DNA from: CBDBBY01 sp965203795
GTDB taxonomy: Bacteria > Pseudomonadota > Alphaproteobacteria > Rhodobacterales > Rhodobacteraceae
Length of the DNA stretch: 64,000 nt
NCBI GenBank assembly: GCA_965203795.1
Contig: OZ241915.1
Span: 372,001 to 436,000, forward strand
Direction: 5' to 3'
In this document: positions 17,068 through 24,966 of the stretch, one piece after another
How the letters are laid out: each line of letters begins with the position of its first letter
Numbering within the stretch: the stretch's first letter is position 1
The notes under the pieces: model-generated
Databases searched by the model: none
What the model saw: only the letters and a program-made list of their open reading frames with translations
Told to the model about the DNA's origin: nothing
Made by a program: the position numbers and the translations under genes

Positions 17068-18231
17068 CTACGCCCAGTGCGTCGCGAAGCCTTGCGGAAG
17101 CAGGACGTGCTCCCGCCCGATGCTGTTCACGTCACGCTCGCCGCAAAGCGCCATCGTGGTGTCCAGCTCCTTCCGCATCAGTTCAAGCGCCGTGAACACG
17201 CCTTCCTCGCCCATCGCGCCCAAACCGTAGACGAACGCGCGGCCAATCCATGCGCATGTCGCGCCCAGCGCCGCGGCCTTGAGGATGTCCTGGCCCGAGC
17301 GGATGCCCGAATCCAGATGGACTTCGATCCGGGTGCCGACCGCTTCGACGATCAAGGGCAGCATGCGGATGGACGACAGGGCGCCATCGAGCTGCCGCCC
17401 GCCGTGATTCGACACGATGATCGCGTCGGCGCCCGCGTCCGCTGCCCGCCGCGCGTCGTCGGGATCGAGAATTCCCTTCAGGATCAGCGGGCCGCCCCAA
17501 AGGTCCTTGATCCATCCGACGGCATCCCAGTCGAGCGCCGGGTCGAACTGCTCCCTCGTCCAGGCCATCAGGGAGCGCGTGTCGCCGACGCCTTTGACGT
17601 GGCCGACAATGTTCCCGAATTTCCGGCGCTTCGTGCCCGCGAGCCGGATGCACCAAGGGATTTTGGTCGCCAGGTTCGCGAGCGTCGGGATCGTGAGGCG
17701 CGGCGGGGCCGTCAATCCGTTCTTCAAATCCTGGTGGCGCTGCCCCAGCAGCTGGAGGTCCAGCGTCAGCACCAGCGCGGAGCATCCGGCGTCCTTCGCG
17801 CGCTGTATAGCGCCTTCCACGAATTCCTTGTCCCGCATGACGTAGAGCTGGAACCAGAAGCCTTTGCCCGCGTGCTCGGCGACATCCTCGATCGAGCAGA
17901 TGGACATTGTGGACAGCGTGAACGGCACTCCGAAACGCTTGGCCGCCCGTGCCGCCTTGATCTCCCCGTCGGCGCACTGCATGCCGAGCATGCCCACCGG
18001 CGAAAGCGCGACCGGCATGGCCGCGTCCTGGCCTGCGACCTTGGCCGCCGTCGTACGGTTCGTCATGTCGACCGCCACTTTCTGGCGGAACCGGACGAGG
18101 CCGAAGTCACTGCGGTTGTCGCGGAACGTCTGCTCGGACCAGCTTCCCGATTCGGTGTAGTCGTAGAACATGCGGGGAACCCGGCGCTCGTAGAGCCGCC
18201 GCAGATCCTCAATGCAGGTGATGACTGGCAA
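17068..18231 (-). CDS. lldD: FMN-dependent L-lactate dehydrogenase
   Basis: A 387-residue member of the FMN-dependent alpha-hydroxy-acid dehydrogenase family. YDYTESGSWSEQTFRDN, AVALSPVGMLG-like PVALSPVGM, LYVMRDKEF, and DAIIVSNHGGRQLDGA with the catalytic histidine, then VHLDSGIRSGQDILKA and the FMN-phosphate site, support LldD. It oxidises L-lactate to pyruvate at the membrane. A closely related hydroxy-acid substrate such as glycolate or mandelate cannot be excluded. It appears to be a single-gene unit. Confidence 0.87.
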   Translation of the reverse strand: MPVITCIEDLRRLYERRVPRMFYDYTESGSWSEQTFRDNRSDFGLVRFRQKVAVDMTNRTTAAKVAGQDAAMPVALSPVGMLGMQCADGEIKAARAAKRFGVPFTLSTMSICSIEDVAEHAGKGFWFQLYVMRDKEFVEGAIQRAKDAGCSALVLTLDLQLLGQRHQDLKNGLTAPPRLTIPTLANLATKIPWCIRLAGTKRRKFGNIVGHVKGVGDTRSLMAWTREQFDPALDWDAVGWIKDLWGGPLILKGILDPDDARRAADAGADAIIVSNHGGRQLDGALSSIRMLPLIVEAVGTRIEVHLDSGIRSGQDILKAAALGATCAWIGRAFVYGLGAMGEEGVFTALELMRKELDTTMALCGERDVNSIGREHVLLPQGFATHWA

Positions 18232-18318
18232 CGTCCCGGATCCTTTCGCTTGCTCGGGGCGGCGAAACTAGCAATGGCCGGAAACGCGGGCAACGCGTCC
18301 CGCCGCAGGAACCCGAGA

Positions 18319-19113
18319 TCACGCCGCGTGGGCGCCCTCAGCTAGAGAGCGGACGAACTCCAGAATCTCGCCGACCGGCCTGCCTTCCTCGGCGAGCTTG
18401 ACGATCGACGATCCGACAACCGCGCCGTCCGCGACCTGCGCGATCGCCTTCGCGGCACCAGGTGTCCTGATTCCGAATCCGACGCAGACCGGAAGCTCGG
18501 TCGCCGATTTGATTCTGGCAACATCCGGAGCGACATCCTCGGGCTTGGCCGCCGCCGCCCCGGTAATGCCGGTGATCGAAACGTAGTAGACGAATCCGCT
18601 CGTGTTCCGGAGGACCTTTTCGAGGCGGGCGTCGTCCGTCGTCGGCGTGGCAAGGCGGATGAAGTTCAGCCCCGCCTCAAGCGCGGGAATGCAAAGCTCG
18701 TCATCCTCTTCAGGAGGCAGATCGACGATGATCAGCCCGTCGATGCCTGCGTTCCGCGCTTCGGCCAGAAACGCTTCCGAACCGCGATTGTGGATGGGGT
18801 TGTAGTACCCCATGAGGATCAGGGGCGTGTCGCTGTCGGTCCGCCGGAACTCGCGCGCGAGCTCGAGCGTCTTTTCCAGCGTCTGCCCGGCCGCGAGAGC
18901 CCGCTGGCCGGCCAGCTGAATGGTCGGGCCGTCCGCCATGGGGTCGGTGAACGGAATGCCGAGCTCGACGATGTCCACTCCGGCGTCGGGCAGCCCCTTC
19001 AGAATCCGCAGCGAGGCGGCGTAATCGGGGTCGCCGCCCATGACGTATGCGACGAACGCCTTTTTGCCGTCGGCCCGCAGGGAGGCGAATTTGCGTTCGA
19101 TGCGTCCTGTCAC
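18319..19113 (-). CDS. trpA: Tryptophan synthase alpha subunit
   Basis: TrpA (264 residues) cleaves indole-3-glycerol phosphate to indole. FVAYVMGGDPDYAASLRIL, DIVELGIPFTDPMADGPTIQ with the catalytic glutamate, LMGYYNPIHNRG, GLIIVDLPPEE with the catalytic aspartate, and CVGFGIRTPGAAKAI are all present. The GTG at 19113 is chosen because the family N-terminus (GRIERKFASLRADGKKAF) starts there. It is separated from trpB and reads the opposite way; the VOC gene 31 bases upstream is probably in the same transcript. Confidence 0.95.
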   Translation of the reverse strand: MTGRIERKFASLRADGKKAFVAYVMGGDPDYAASLRILKGLPDAGVDIVELGIPFTDPMADGPTIQLAGQRALAAGQTLEKTLELAREFRRTDSDTPLILMGYYNPIHNRGSEAFLAEARNAGIDGLIIVDLPPEEDDELCIPALEAGLNFIRLATPTTDDARLEKVLRNTSGFVYYVSITGITGAAAAKPEDVAPDVARIKSATELPVCVGFGIRTPGAAKAIAQVADGAVVGSSIVKLAEEGRPVGEILEFVRSLAEGAHAA

Positions 19114-19144
19114 CTGATTGCCGCCGGGCAGCGTCGAACCGGGA

Positions 19145-19996
19145 CTAGGCCGGTTCGGGAAGATCGCAGTTGACCATCCAAGGAATTCCATGCCGGTCGG
19201 TGACCATTCCGAACCCTTCCGCCCAGAACGTCTTTTCGAAAGCCATTCTGATCTCGCCGCCTTCGGCAAGCTCATCGAAAATCCGGCGGGCCTCTCCGAC
19301 GTCGCCGACCGAGACGCTCACGTTCATCCCCGACGGAGGCTCGTAATTCCCTTGGTGGTTGTCGGAGGCCATCAGCATCCTGTCGCCGATCTTCAGCCTC
19401 GAATTCATCACCTTGCCGTGCGACTCCGGCGGCATCCGGTCCGCGAACATGGAGTCGCCGAAGGTCATGCGGAACGTGACGGCGCCGCCGAGCAGCTCGG
19501 CGTACCGCTCGAACGCCTCGGTCGCGTCGCCGTCGAACGTCAAATAGGGCACGAGTTTCGTGTCCCCGGCCTGGCCGGGCTCGGCGTATTCGTCCGCCCA
19601 GCAGTTCACCATCCACGTGATCCCGAACCTGTCGGTCGCGATGCCGAAGCCCTTGGCGTACGGCGTGGGACCGAACTTCATCATTGTCGACCCGCCCGCC
19701 GCCAAAGCGTCGAACGCCGTGTTCGCCTCCTCAGGATCGCTGTAGTCCAGCTGCAGGTTCATGCCGGAAGGCGCCTTGTAGGATTTCGCGAAATCATCCG
19801 ACGCGAATATCGTGTTGCCGCCGAAGACGAGCCGGGCGTGCATCACCCTGTCGCCCATCTCTTCCGGCATGCCGATGTCCTCCGGCGCGTTCTTGAACGT
19901 CTCGATGAAGGGTATCTCGCCGCCAAGAACCTCGGCATAGACTTCGAACGCTTCCCTGCAGTCGCCGTTGAACGTCAAATACGGCTGGATTTCCAT
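19145..19996 (-). CDS. Tandem VOC (PhnB/3-demethylubiquinone-like) protein
   Basis: A 283-residue protein made of two copies of the same PhnB/glyoxalase-type VOC domain. Each starts with a PYLTF(N/D)GD...EAFE.YAE.LGG strand and ends with G(I/M)...DR(F/H)GI.WMVNC. The copies lie at about residues 1-135 and 145-280. The fold often binds small ligands or metals; no substrate can be given. The ATG at 19996 is preceded by a purine-rich AGAGAGA. It lies directly upstream of trpA. Confidence 0.8.
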   Translation of the reverse strand: MEIQPYLTFNGDCREAFEVYAEVLGGEIPFIETFKNAPEDIGMPEEMGDRVMHARLVFGGNTIFASDDFAKSYKAPSGMNLQLDYSDPEEANTAFDALAAGGSTMMKFGPTPYAKGFGIATDRFGITWMVNCWADEYAEPGQAGDTKLVPYLTFDGDATEAFERYAELLGGAVTFRMTFGDSMFADRMPPESHGKVMNSRLKIGDRMLMASDNHQGNYEPPSGMNVSVSVGDVGEARRIFDELAEGGEIRMAFEKTFWAEGFGMVTDRHGIPWMVNCDLPEPA

Positions 19997-20757
19997 TTGA
20001 GTCTCTCTGTCTGGCGATTTGCCGCGCTGGCCGGGGAGGCAGTTTTCAACTTCGGCGGCGATGATTGTCAACCATCATTGCAGCGAAATTGCCGTCGGAC
20101 ACCCGGATCCTGAACCGCCATCGAAGCGCAGCGGCGGCGTCCGTCGGAACGGTCAGTTCCGGGAGGAGAGGCGGGGCTTTCCGAACAATCCGGCAACTGC
20201 GGGCGACCAGCTTGGGCCACGCGATCCCCTTGCCAAGCGACTTCCGATCCTGCGCGAAGGCGACGGCCGTTGAGTTTCAGTGCCCGCCGCCAATGGTTTG
20301 CTGCACTCCGAGGCGACGTTGCCGGTCGCGATGATCCAACGTGGCGTCGGCGCGGGATGGCCGGGCAGAAAATCCCGGCGGGTGCGGCTTGGTTTCGAGC
20401 GACCGGCGAGCGCTGCGGGAGGCCGGCGCGAAGGGCGGCAATAGCGACGCGACGTCGCGCCGCGGCCGGACGCTCGAAAAGGACGGCGGCCTTGGTTCGG
20501 GTTCGTGCGTTTTGCCGACAAACGGGCATAGCAGGTGCGAATGACGGGTATCCGCCGAATCACAAGACTCGCTTTGTTCTCGAAGCAAGCGATTGGGTTG
20601 AGCGATTCACGAAGCAAGACGCCGATATCGGCAAAATGAGGTGTTTCAAGAAAGCGGGAAACGAATGCTCGAAGAATTGGGTTTCGAAGTCTGATCGGGT
20701 GCGACGCTTTTGCCGATGAGCCGCCAATTCATCTTTGGGCTCCGATTCACTGCGTTT
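19997..20757. other. Region without a supportable gene
   Basis: These 761 bases lie between the VOC gene and the HEPN gene. Several overlapping open frames exist on both strands (for example about 150 codons on + at 20270-20719), but all are arginine/proline/serine rich and match no family I know, which is the usual look of chance frames in GC-rich DNA. The promoter of the VOC-trpA unit must lie at the left end. It may be decayed coding sequence. Confidence 0.5.
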
Positions 20758-21333
20758 TCAAAACGCGGCCCTCGTGTGCGGACGCGTTGGGGGCCGGTGC
20801 ATTTGGGCGTGCAAATCCGGATTGCTTAGGGCAGGTGGAGTCCCGCATTGAGATGGCGCGTAAGGTCGATAGTGGCGCCGAATCCGATCATATCTCGCCT
20901 CAAAATCGCTGCCTCTTCTCCCGCTTTTTGCAAGCAGCAAGGAAATTTCTTCAGCAATCCGAATTGTCGCATTGATCAGTTCCCCGGTAATTTCAGCTCC
21001 GCCCTCGTACTGTACGAGATTGCGAATTCGATGCGCGTTGCCCAAAATGCGGCGTTTTTTGTTCGAAATGCCCAATGTGCATTCAAGGCTCCTGAACACA
21101 ACATATCGATTCCGATCCGGACGGTAGCCCGCTATCTGAAGTGCCGCCAGCGAAAGTGCGTGAAGCGCGTTGCAAGCCAGATCGAACCGTGACGCTTCGC
21201 TAAGCTGTTCATTCTTCGCATCCTTAAGCCAAGCTTCGCCGCTTGATATAAGATTGGAAATCCCCTGCTCTGCCACGGCGCCTTTCTTCAGTTTTCCTTC
21301 ATTGACCAAGTTGTCCAGTTGTTCATGCGTCAT
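20758..21333 (-). CDS. HEPN-domain protein, probable toxin of an MNT/HEPN pair
   Basis: A 191-residue mostly helical protein (EASRFDLACNALHALSLAALQIAGYRP, then IRNLVQYEGG) typical of HEPN proteins encoded next to a nucleotidyltransferase. HEPN toxins are RNases with an R-x4-6-H motif; here the equivalent segment reads HRIRNLVQY (101-109), so the canonical histidine is not obvious. The last ~45 residues are basic and proline-rich. It starts 11 bases inside the end of the nucleotidyltransferase gene, so the two are translated together. Confidence 0.7.
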   Translation of the reverse strand: MTHEQLDNLVNEGKLKKGAVAEQGISNLISSGEAWLKDAKNEQLSEASRFDLACNALHALSLAALQIAGYRPDRNRYVVFRSLECTLGISNKKRRILGNAHRIRNLVQYEGGAEITGELINATIRIAEEISLLLAKSGRRGSDFEARYDRIRRHYRPYAPSQCGTPPALSNPDLHAQMHRPPTRPHTRAAF

Positions 21334-21985
21334 CAGTTGAACCCATAATTACAATTTTTGGACTTTCAAGCACATGCGCTAGAAACCCGGTTTGATCCAA
21401 ACGTCGGTGTCGGTATTCCTGCGACTTGTAGAGAATCGGATGAATCTGCCGGCCGAGCAGTTTCTCAGCTGGTTCCAAGGCCGAGTAAACCGATTCCAGC
21501 GTAAGGTCGTCCGAAACAAGCAGAAGGTCGATATCGCTTGCGGCGGTGTCGGTGCGATTGGCAACGGATCCGTGGATTGCAGCCAGCGACAGCTTGTCTG
21601 TCAATGGCTTGAGCGCGTTTTCGACGACACGTTCGATGCCAATTGTCTTTCGAACGATCGCGCACAAATCTTCGAAGATCGGCGAATCTCGATTGGCTTG
21701 GTAGTAGACCCGATTGCCGACCCTTGATGGGGTGACGAGGCCGGCCGTCGCGAGCTTGGCGAGTTCGCGTTGCACGGCGCCCCGCCCCATGCACGCCAAG
21801 TCGATCAGTTCCGTCACGAAGAAGCGACGGTTTGGCTGGCCGAACAGCAGCGCGTACACGCGCTGCTGCGTCAGCGTGAATACCGCGTCGGCAATCGACA
21901 AGGTTTCAATGCGGCCGCCGGTCCGTTTCCGCTTGGAACGGATCGCGCCCTCCGCCTTCGGTGCCGCCACGCCGCGCTTCTCCAT
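21323..21985 (-). CDS. HTH-nucleotidyltransferase fusion, probable antitoxin (MNT)
   Basis: A 220-residue protein. Residues ~30-100 form an ArsR/MarR-like winged helix (LTQQRVYALLFGQP, GRGAVQRELAKLATAGLVT, NRVYYQAN). Residues ~130-215 are a minimal polymerase-beta-type nucleotidyltransferase with GS (139-140) and SDIDLLL (metal-binding D151 and D153). In MNT/HEPN systems the nucleotidyltransferase can neutralise the toxin by nucleotide transfer. The fused HTH suggests it also represses its own promoter; an inverted repeat lies 22 bases upstream. Confidence 0.75.
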   Translation of the reverse strand: MEKRGVAAPKAEGAIRSKRKRTGGRIETLSIADAVFTLTQQRVYALLFGQPNRRFFVTELIDLACMGRGAVQRELAKLATAGLVTPSRVGNRVYYQANRDSPIFEDLCAIVRKTIGIERVVENALKPLTDKLSLAAIHGSVANRTDTAASDIDLLLVSDDLTLESVYSALEPAEKLLGRQIHPILYKSQEYRHRRLDQTGFLAHVLESPKIVIMGSTDDA

Positions 21986-22006
21986 TATTAATACCCGAAA
22001 AATGTA

Positions 22007-22033
22007 TTTATATACCTGATAGGGGTATATAAA
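22007..22033. promoter_or_regulatory. Inverted-repeat operator of the MNT/HEPN pair
   Basis: TTTATATACC (22007-22016) and GGTATATAAA (22024-22033) are exact reverse complements with a 7-base spacer. The site is AT-rich in a GC-rich region and begins 22 bases before the start of the HTH-nucleotidyltransferase gene, so it probably overlaps the promoter and is bound by the HTH protein. Confidence 0.65.
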
Positions 22034-22200
22034 GCGCGTCCCGCGCCTCGGACCTCCGTGCTCGCCGGATGCGGAAGGTCGGCAGTTCGGGATTCGTCGA
22101 CAAGGCGCAAATCGCGGCGGATGGAAGCGGCTTGTCGGGAGGCATCAAATTCACAGGCGCGCCAGGGGAAGCCTGCCGGGCCGGTTGCGCCGCGTCGGAC

Positions 22201-24966
22201 TCACTCCGCAGCGGATTCCTCGGCAATCCGCTCGACCCGCGCCGCGCAGAACTTGAACTCCGGAATCTTGCCGAACGGGTCGAGCTCCGGATTCGTGAGG
22301 ATGTTCGCGGCCGACTCGACGAAGGCGAACGGAATGTAAGCCGATCCTTCGGCGACGCGGCCGTCCGCCCGCGCCATGATCGAAATGCTGCCGCGGCGGG
22401 TGACGACCCGCACCTGCTCGCCCGCCTCGACTCCCAGCTCCAGCATCGTCGAGGGATGCATGGAGGCGGTGGCTTCGGGCTCCACGGCGTCGAGAACCTT
22501 CGAGCGGCGGGTCATCGAGCCGGTGTGCCAGTGCTCGAGCACGCGGCCCGTCGACAGGAGGATCGGATACTCGTCCGAAGGCTCCTCCGCAGGCGGAATG
22601 AAATGAGCCGGCGCGAAGCGCGCCCTGCCGCCCGGACGCGGAAAGCCGTCGCCGAACACCACGGGCTGGCCCGGATCGTCCGGCGCAAGCGACGGGTAGG
22701 TCACGGCGCTCTCGGCCTCGAGCCGCTTCCAGGTGATGTTGTCGAGGGAGCCCATCGCGAGCTTCATCTCCGCGAACACGTCCCGGGGATGCGCGTAGGT
22801 CCAGTCCAGCCCGAGGCGCTTCGCCAGATCCGCGGTGATCCGCCAGTCCTCGCGGGCCTCGCCTGGCGCGTCCAGCGCCTTCCGCCCAAGCTGGACCTGG
22901 CGGTTAGTGTTCGTGACCGTCCCGGTCTTCTCCGGCCATGCCGATGCGGGAAGGATCACATCGGCGTAGCAGGCGGTCTCCGTGACGAACAGGTCTTGGA
23001 CCACCAGATGCTCGAGCGCTCCGATGGCTTTGCGCGCATGGGTAAGATCGGGATCCGACATCGCCGGGTTTTCCCCGACGATGTACATTCCGCGGACCCG
23101 GCCCTCGCTGGCCGCATCCATGATCTCGACAACGGTCAGTCCCGGGTGCGGATCGATATCGACGCCCCAGAGCTTGCGGTACTTCTCCGCGGTCGCGGCG
23201 TCTCCCACCGGCTCGTAGTCGGGCATCACCATCGGTATCAATCCGGCGTCGGACGCGCCTTGGACGTTGTTCTGGCCGCGGAGCGGATGCAGCCCCGTTC
23301 CCGGACGGCCGACTTGGCCGCACAGAAGCGCCAGCGATATCAGGCACCGCGAATTGTCGGTCCCGTGGGTGTGCTGCGATATCCCCATGCCCCAGAAGAT
23401 CATCGCCGCGTCGGCCTCGGCGAAGGCGCGCGCGACTTCGCGGACCGCATCCGGGCTGATCCCGGTCACGGGTTCCACGGACTCGGGCGTGAAGGTCTTC
23501 AGATGCTCCGCGAGAGCGTCGAAGTTCTCCGTTCGTTCCGCGATGTATTCGGCGTCGTGCAGACCCTCGTCCACAATGGTGTGCATCATGGCGTTCAGCA
23601 GGGCGACATCCGCGCCCGCCTTGAACTGGAGCTCACGCCATGCGTAGGCGGAGAGACCGGTTTTCCTCGGGTCCATGGTGACGAGCTTGCCGCCGCGCTT
23701 CGCGAATTGCTTGAAGTAGGTTGCCGCGACGGGGTGGTTGCCTGCCGGATTGCATCCGATCGCGATCGCCACGTCCGCGTTGGCGATCTCGTTGAAGGTC
23801 GCCGTGACCGCGCCCGACCCGACGTTCTCCATGAGCGCGGCGACCGAGGACGCGTGGCAGAGCCGTGTGCAGTGGTCCAGATTGTTGTGGCCGAACGCTT
23901 CCCGGATCAGGCGCTGGAACAGGTACGCCTCCTCGTTCGAGCACTTCGCGGATCCGAATCCCGCGATCGCGCCGCCGCCATGCTCGCGCCGGATCCTGTC
24001 AAGGCCGCCCGCCGCCGCATCCAGCGCCTCGTCCCATTCCGCTTCGCGGAAATGCGTGAACGGGTTGGCCGGATCGACGTCAAGATCCTTGGGCGCGCCC
24101 TCCAGCCGGATCAGCGGCTTGGTCAGGCGGTGGGGATGGCTGACATAGTCGAATCCGAATCGGCCCTTCACGCACAGCCTCTGCTCGTTCGCGGGACCGT
24201 CGCGCCCTTCGACGTATTTTATCCGGCCGTCCTTGATCTTGTACGTGATCTGGCATCCCACGCCGCAGTACGGGCAGACCGAATCGACTTCCCGGTCCAC
24301 TTGGCCGCGGTCCTTGGTGTCGCCGAGCGTCGCCGGCATGAGGGCGCCGGTCGGGCAGGCCTGGACGCACTCGCCGCAGGCGACGCAGGTGCTTTCGCCC
24401 ATCGGGTCGTCCTGGTCGAACACGATTTTGGCGTCGTGGCCGCGGTAGGCGAGCCCGATGACGTCGTTGACCTGCACGTCGCGGCAGGCGCGCACGCAAA
24501 GATTGCAATGGATGCAGGCGTCCAGATTGACGTGCATAGCCACGTGCGAGTCGTCCAGGAGCGGCACGCGGGATCCTTCGATCCTCGGGAACCGTCCGGC
24601 GCCGGCGTCGGCGAGATCGGCCATGCTCCAGAAGTGCGACGAGCGGTCGTGCGCATCCGTCCGGCAGGGCTGGTCGGACGCGAGCATTTCAATGACCGTT
24701 CTGCGCGCCTTCCGGGCGCGCTCCGTGGAGGTGCGCACCTTCATGCCTTCGGCGGGCGCGCGGATGCACGACGCGGCCAGCACGGGCTCGCCTTCGATCT
24801 CGACCATGCAGGCGCGGCAGTTGCCGTCCGGGCGGTAGCCCGGCTGGTCCGCGTGGCAAAGGTGCGGGATGAGAGTGCCGGTCCGCTTCGCCGCCTCCCA
24901 GATGGTTTCGCCCGGCGCGGCCTGGACCGCCTTGCCGTCCAGCTCGAAATTCGTCCGATCAGTCAC
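22201..24966 (-). CDS. fdhA: NAD-linked formate dehydrogenase, catalytic alpha subunit
   Basis: A 921-residue Mo/W-bis-MGD formate dehydrogenase. The N-terminus is a [2Fe-2S] ferredoxin-like domain (CHADQPGYRPDGNCRACMVEIEG), then a His-Cys cluster region, an 8-Fe ferredoxin domain (CIHCNLCVRACRD; CVACGECVQACPTGAL) and the molybdopterin domain with the CPYCGVGC cluster motif. The metal ligand is cysteine in TRLCHASSVAAL, so no selenocysteine is needed. It oxidises formate to CO2 in the cytoplasm. The GTG start overlaps the fdhB stop by 4 bases. No fdhD-type sulfurtransferase gene is in the window. Confidence 0.94.
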   Translation of the reverse strand: MTDRTNFELDGKAVQAAPGETIWEAAKRTGTLIPHLCHADQPGYRPDGNCRACMVEIEGEPVLAASCIRAPAEGMKVRTSTERARKARRTVIEMLASDQPCRTDAHDRSSHFWSMADLADAGAGRFPRIEGSRVPLLDDSHVAMHVNLDACIHCNLCVRACRDVQVNDVIGLAYRGHDAKIVFDQDDPMGESTCVACGECVQACPTGALMPATLGDTKDRGQVDREVDSVCPYCGVGCQITYKIKDGRIKYVEGRDGPANEQRLCVKGRFGFDYVSHPHRLTKPLIRLEGAPKDLDVDPANPFTHFREAEWDEALDAAAGGLDRIRREHGGGAIAGFGSAKCSNEEAYLFQRLIREAFGHNNLDHCTRLCHASSVAALMENVGSGAVTATFNEIANADVAIAIGCNPAGNHPVAATYFKQFAKRGGKLVTMDPRKTGLSAYAWRELQFKAGADVALLNAMMHTIVDEGLHDAEYIAERTENFDALAEHLKTFTPESVEPVTGISPDAVREVARAFAEADAAMIFWGMGISQHTHGTDNSRCLISLALLCGQVGRPGTGLHPLRGQNNVQGASDAGLIPMVMPDYEPVGDAATAEKYRKLWGVDIDPHPGLTVVEIMDAASEGRVRGMYIVGENPAMSDPDLTHARKAIGALEHLVVQDLFVTETACYADVILPASAWPEKTGTVTNTNRQVQLGRKALDAPGEAREDWRITADLAKRLGLDWTYAHPRDVFAEMKLAMGSLDNITWKRLEAESAVTYPSLAPDDPGQPVVFGDGFPRPGGRARFAPAHFIPPAEEPSDEYPILLSTGRVLEHWHTGSMTRRSKVLDAVEPEATASMHPSTMLELGVEAGEQVRVVTRRGSISIMARADGRVAEGSAYIPFAFVESAANILTNPELDPFGKIPEFKFCAARVERIAEESAAE

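Noticed and set aside
20270..20719. 149-codon + strand frame as a gene
   Set aside because: Arg/Ser-rich, no recognisable domain, no good ribosome binding site, and overlapped by equally long frames on the other strand.
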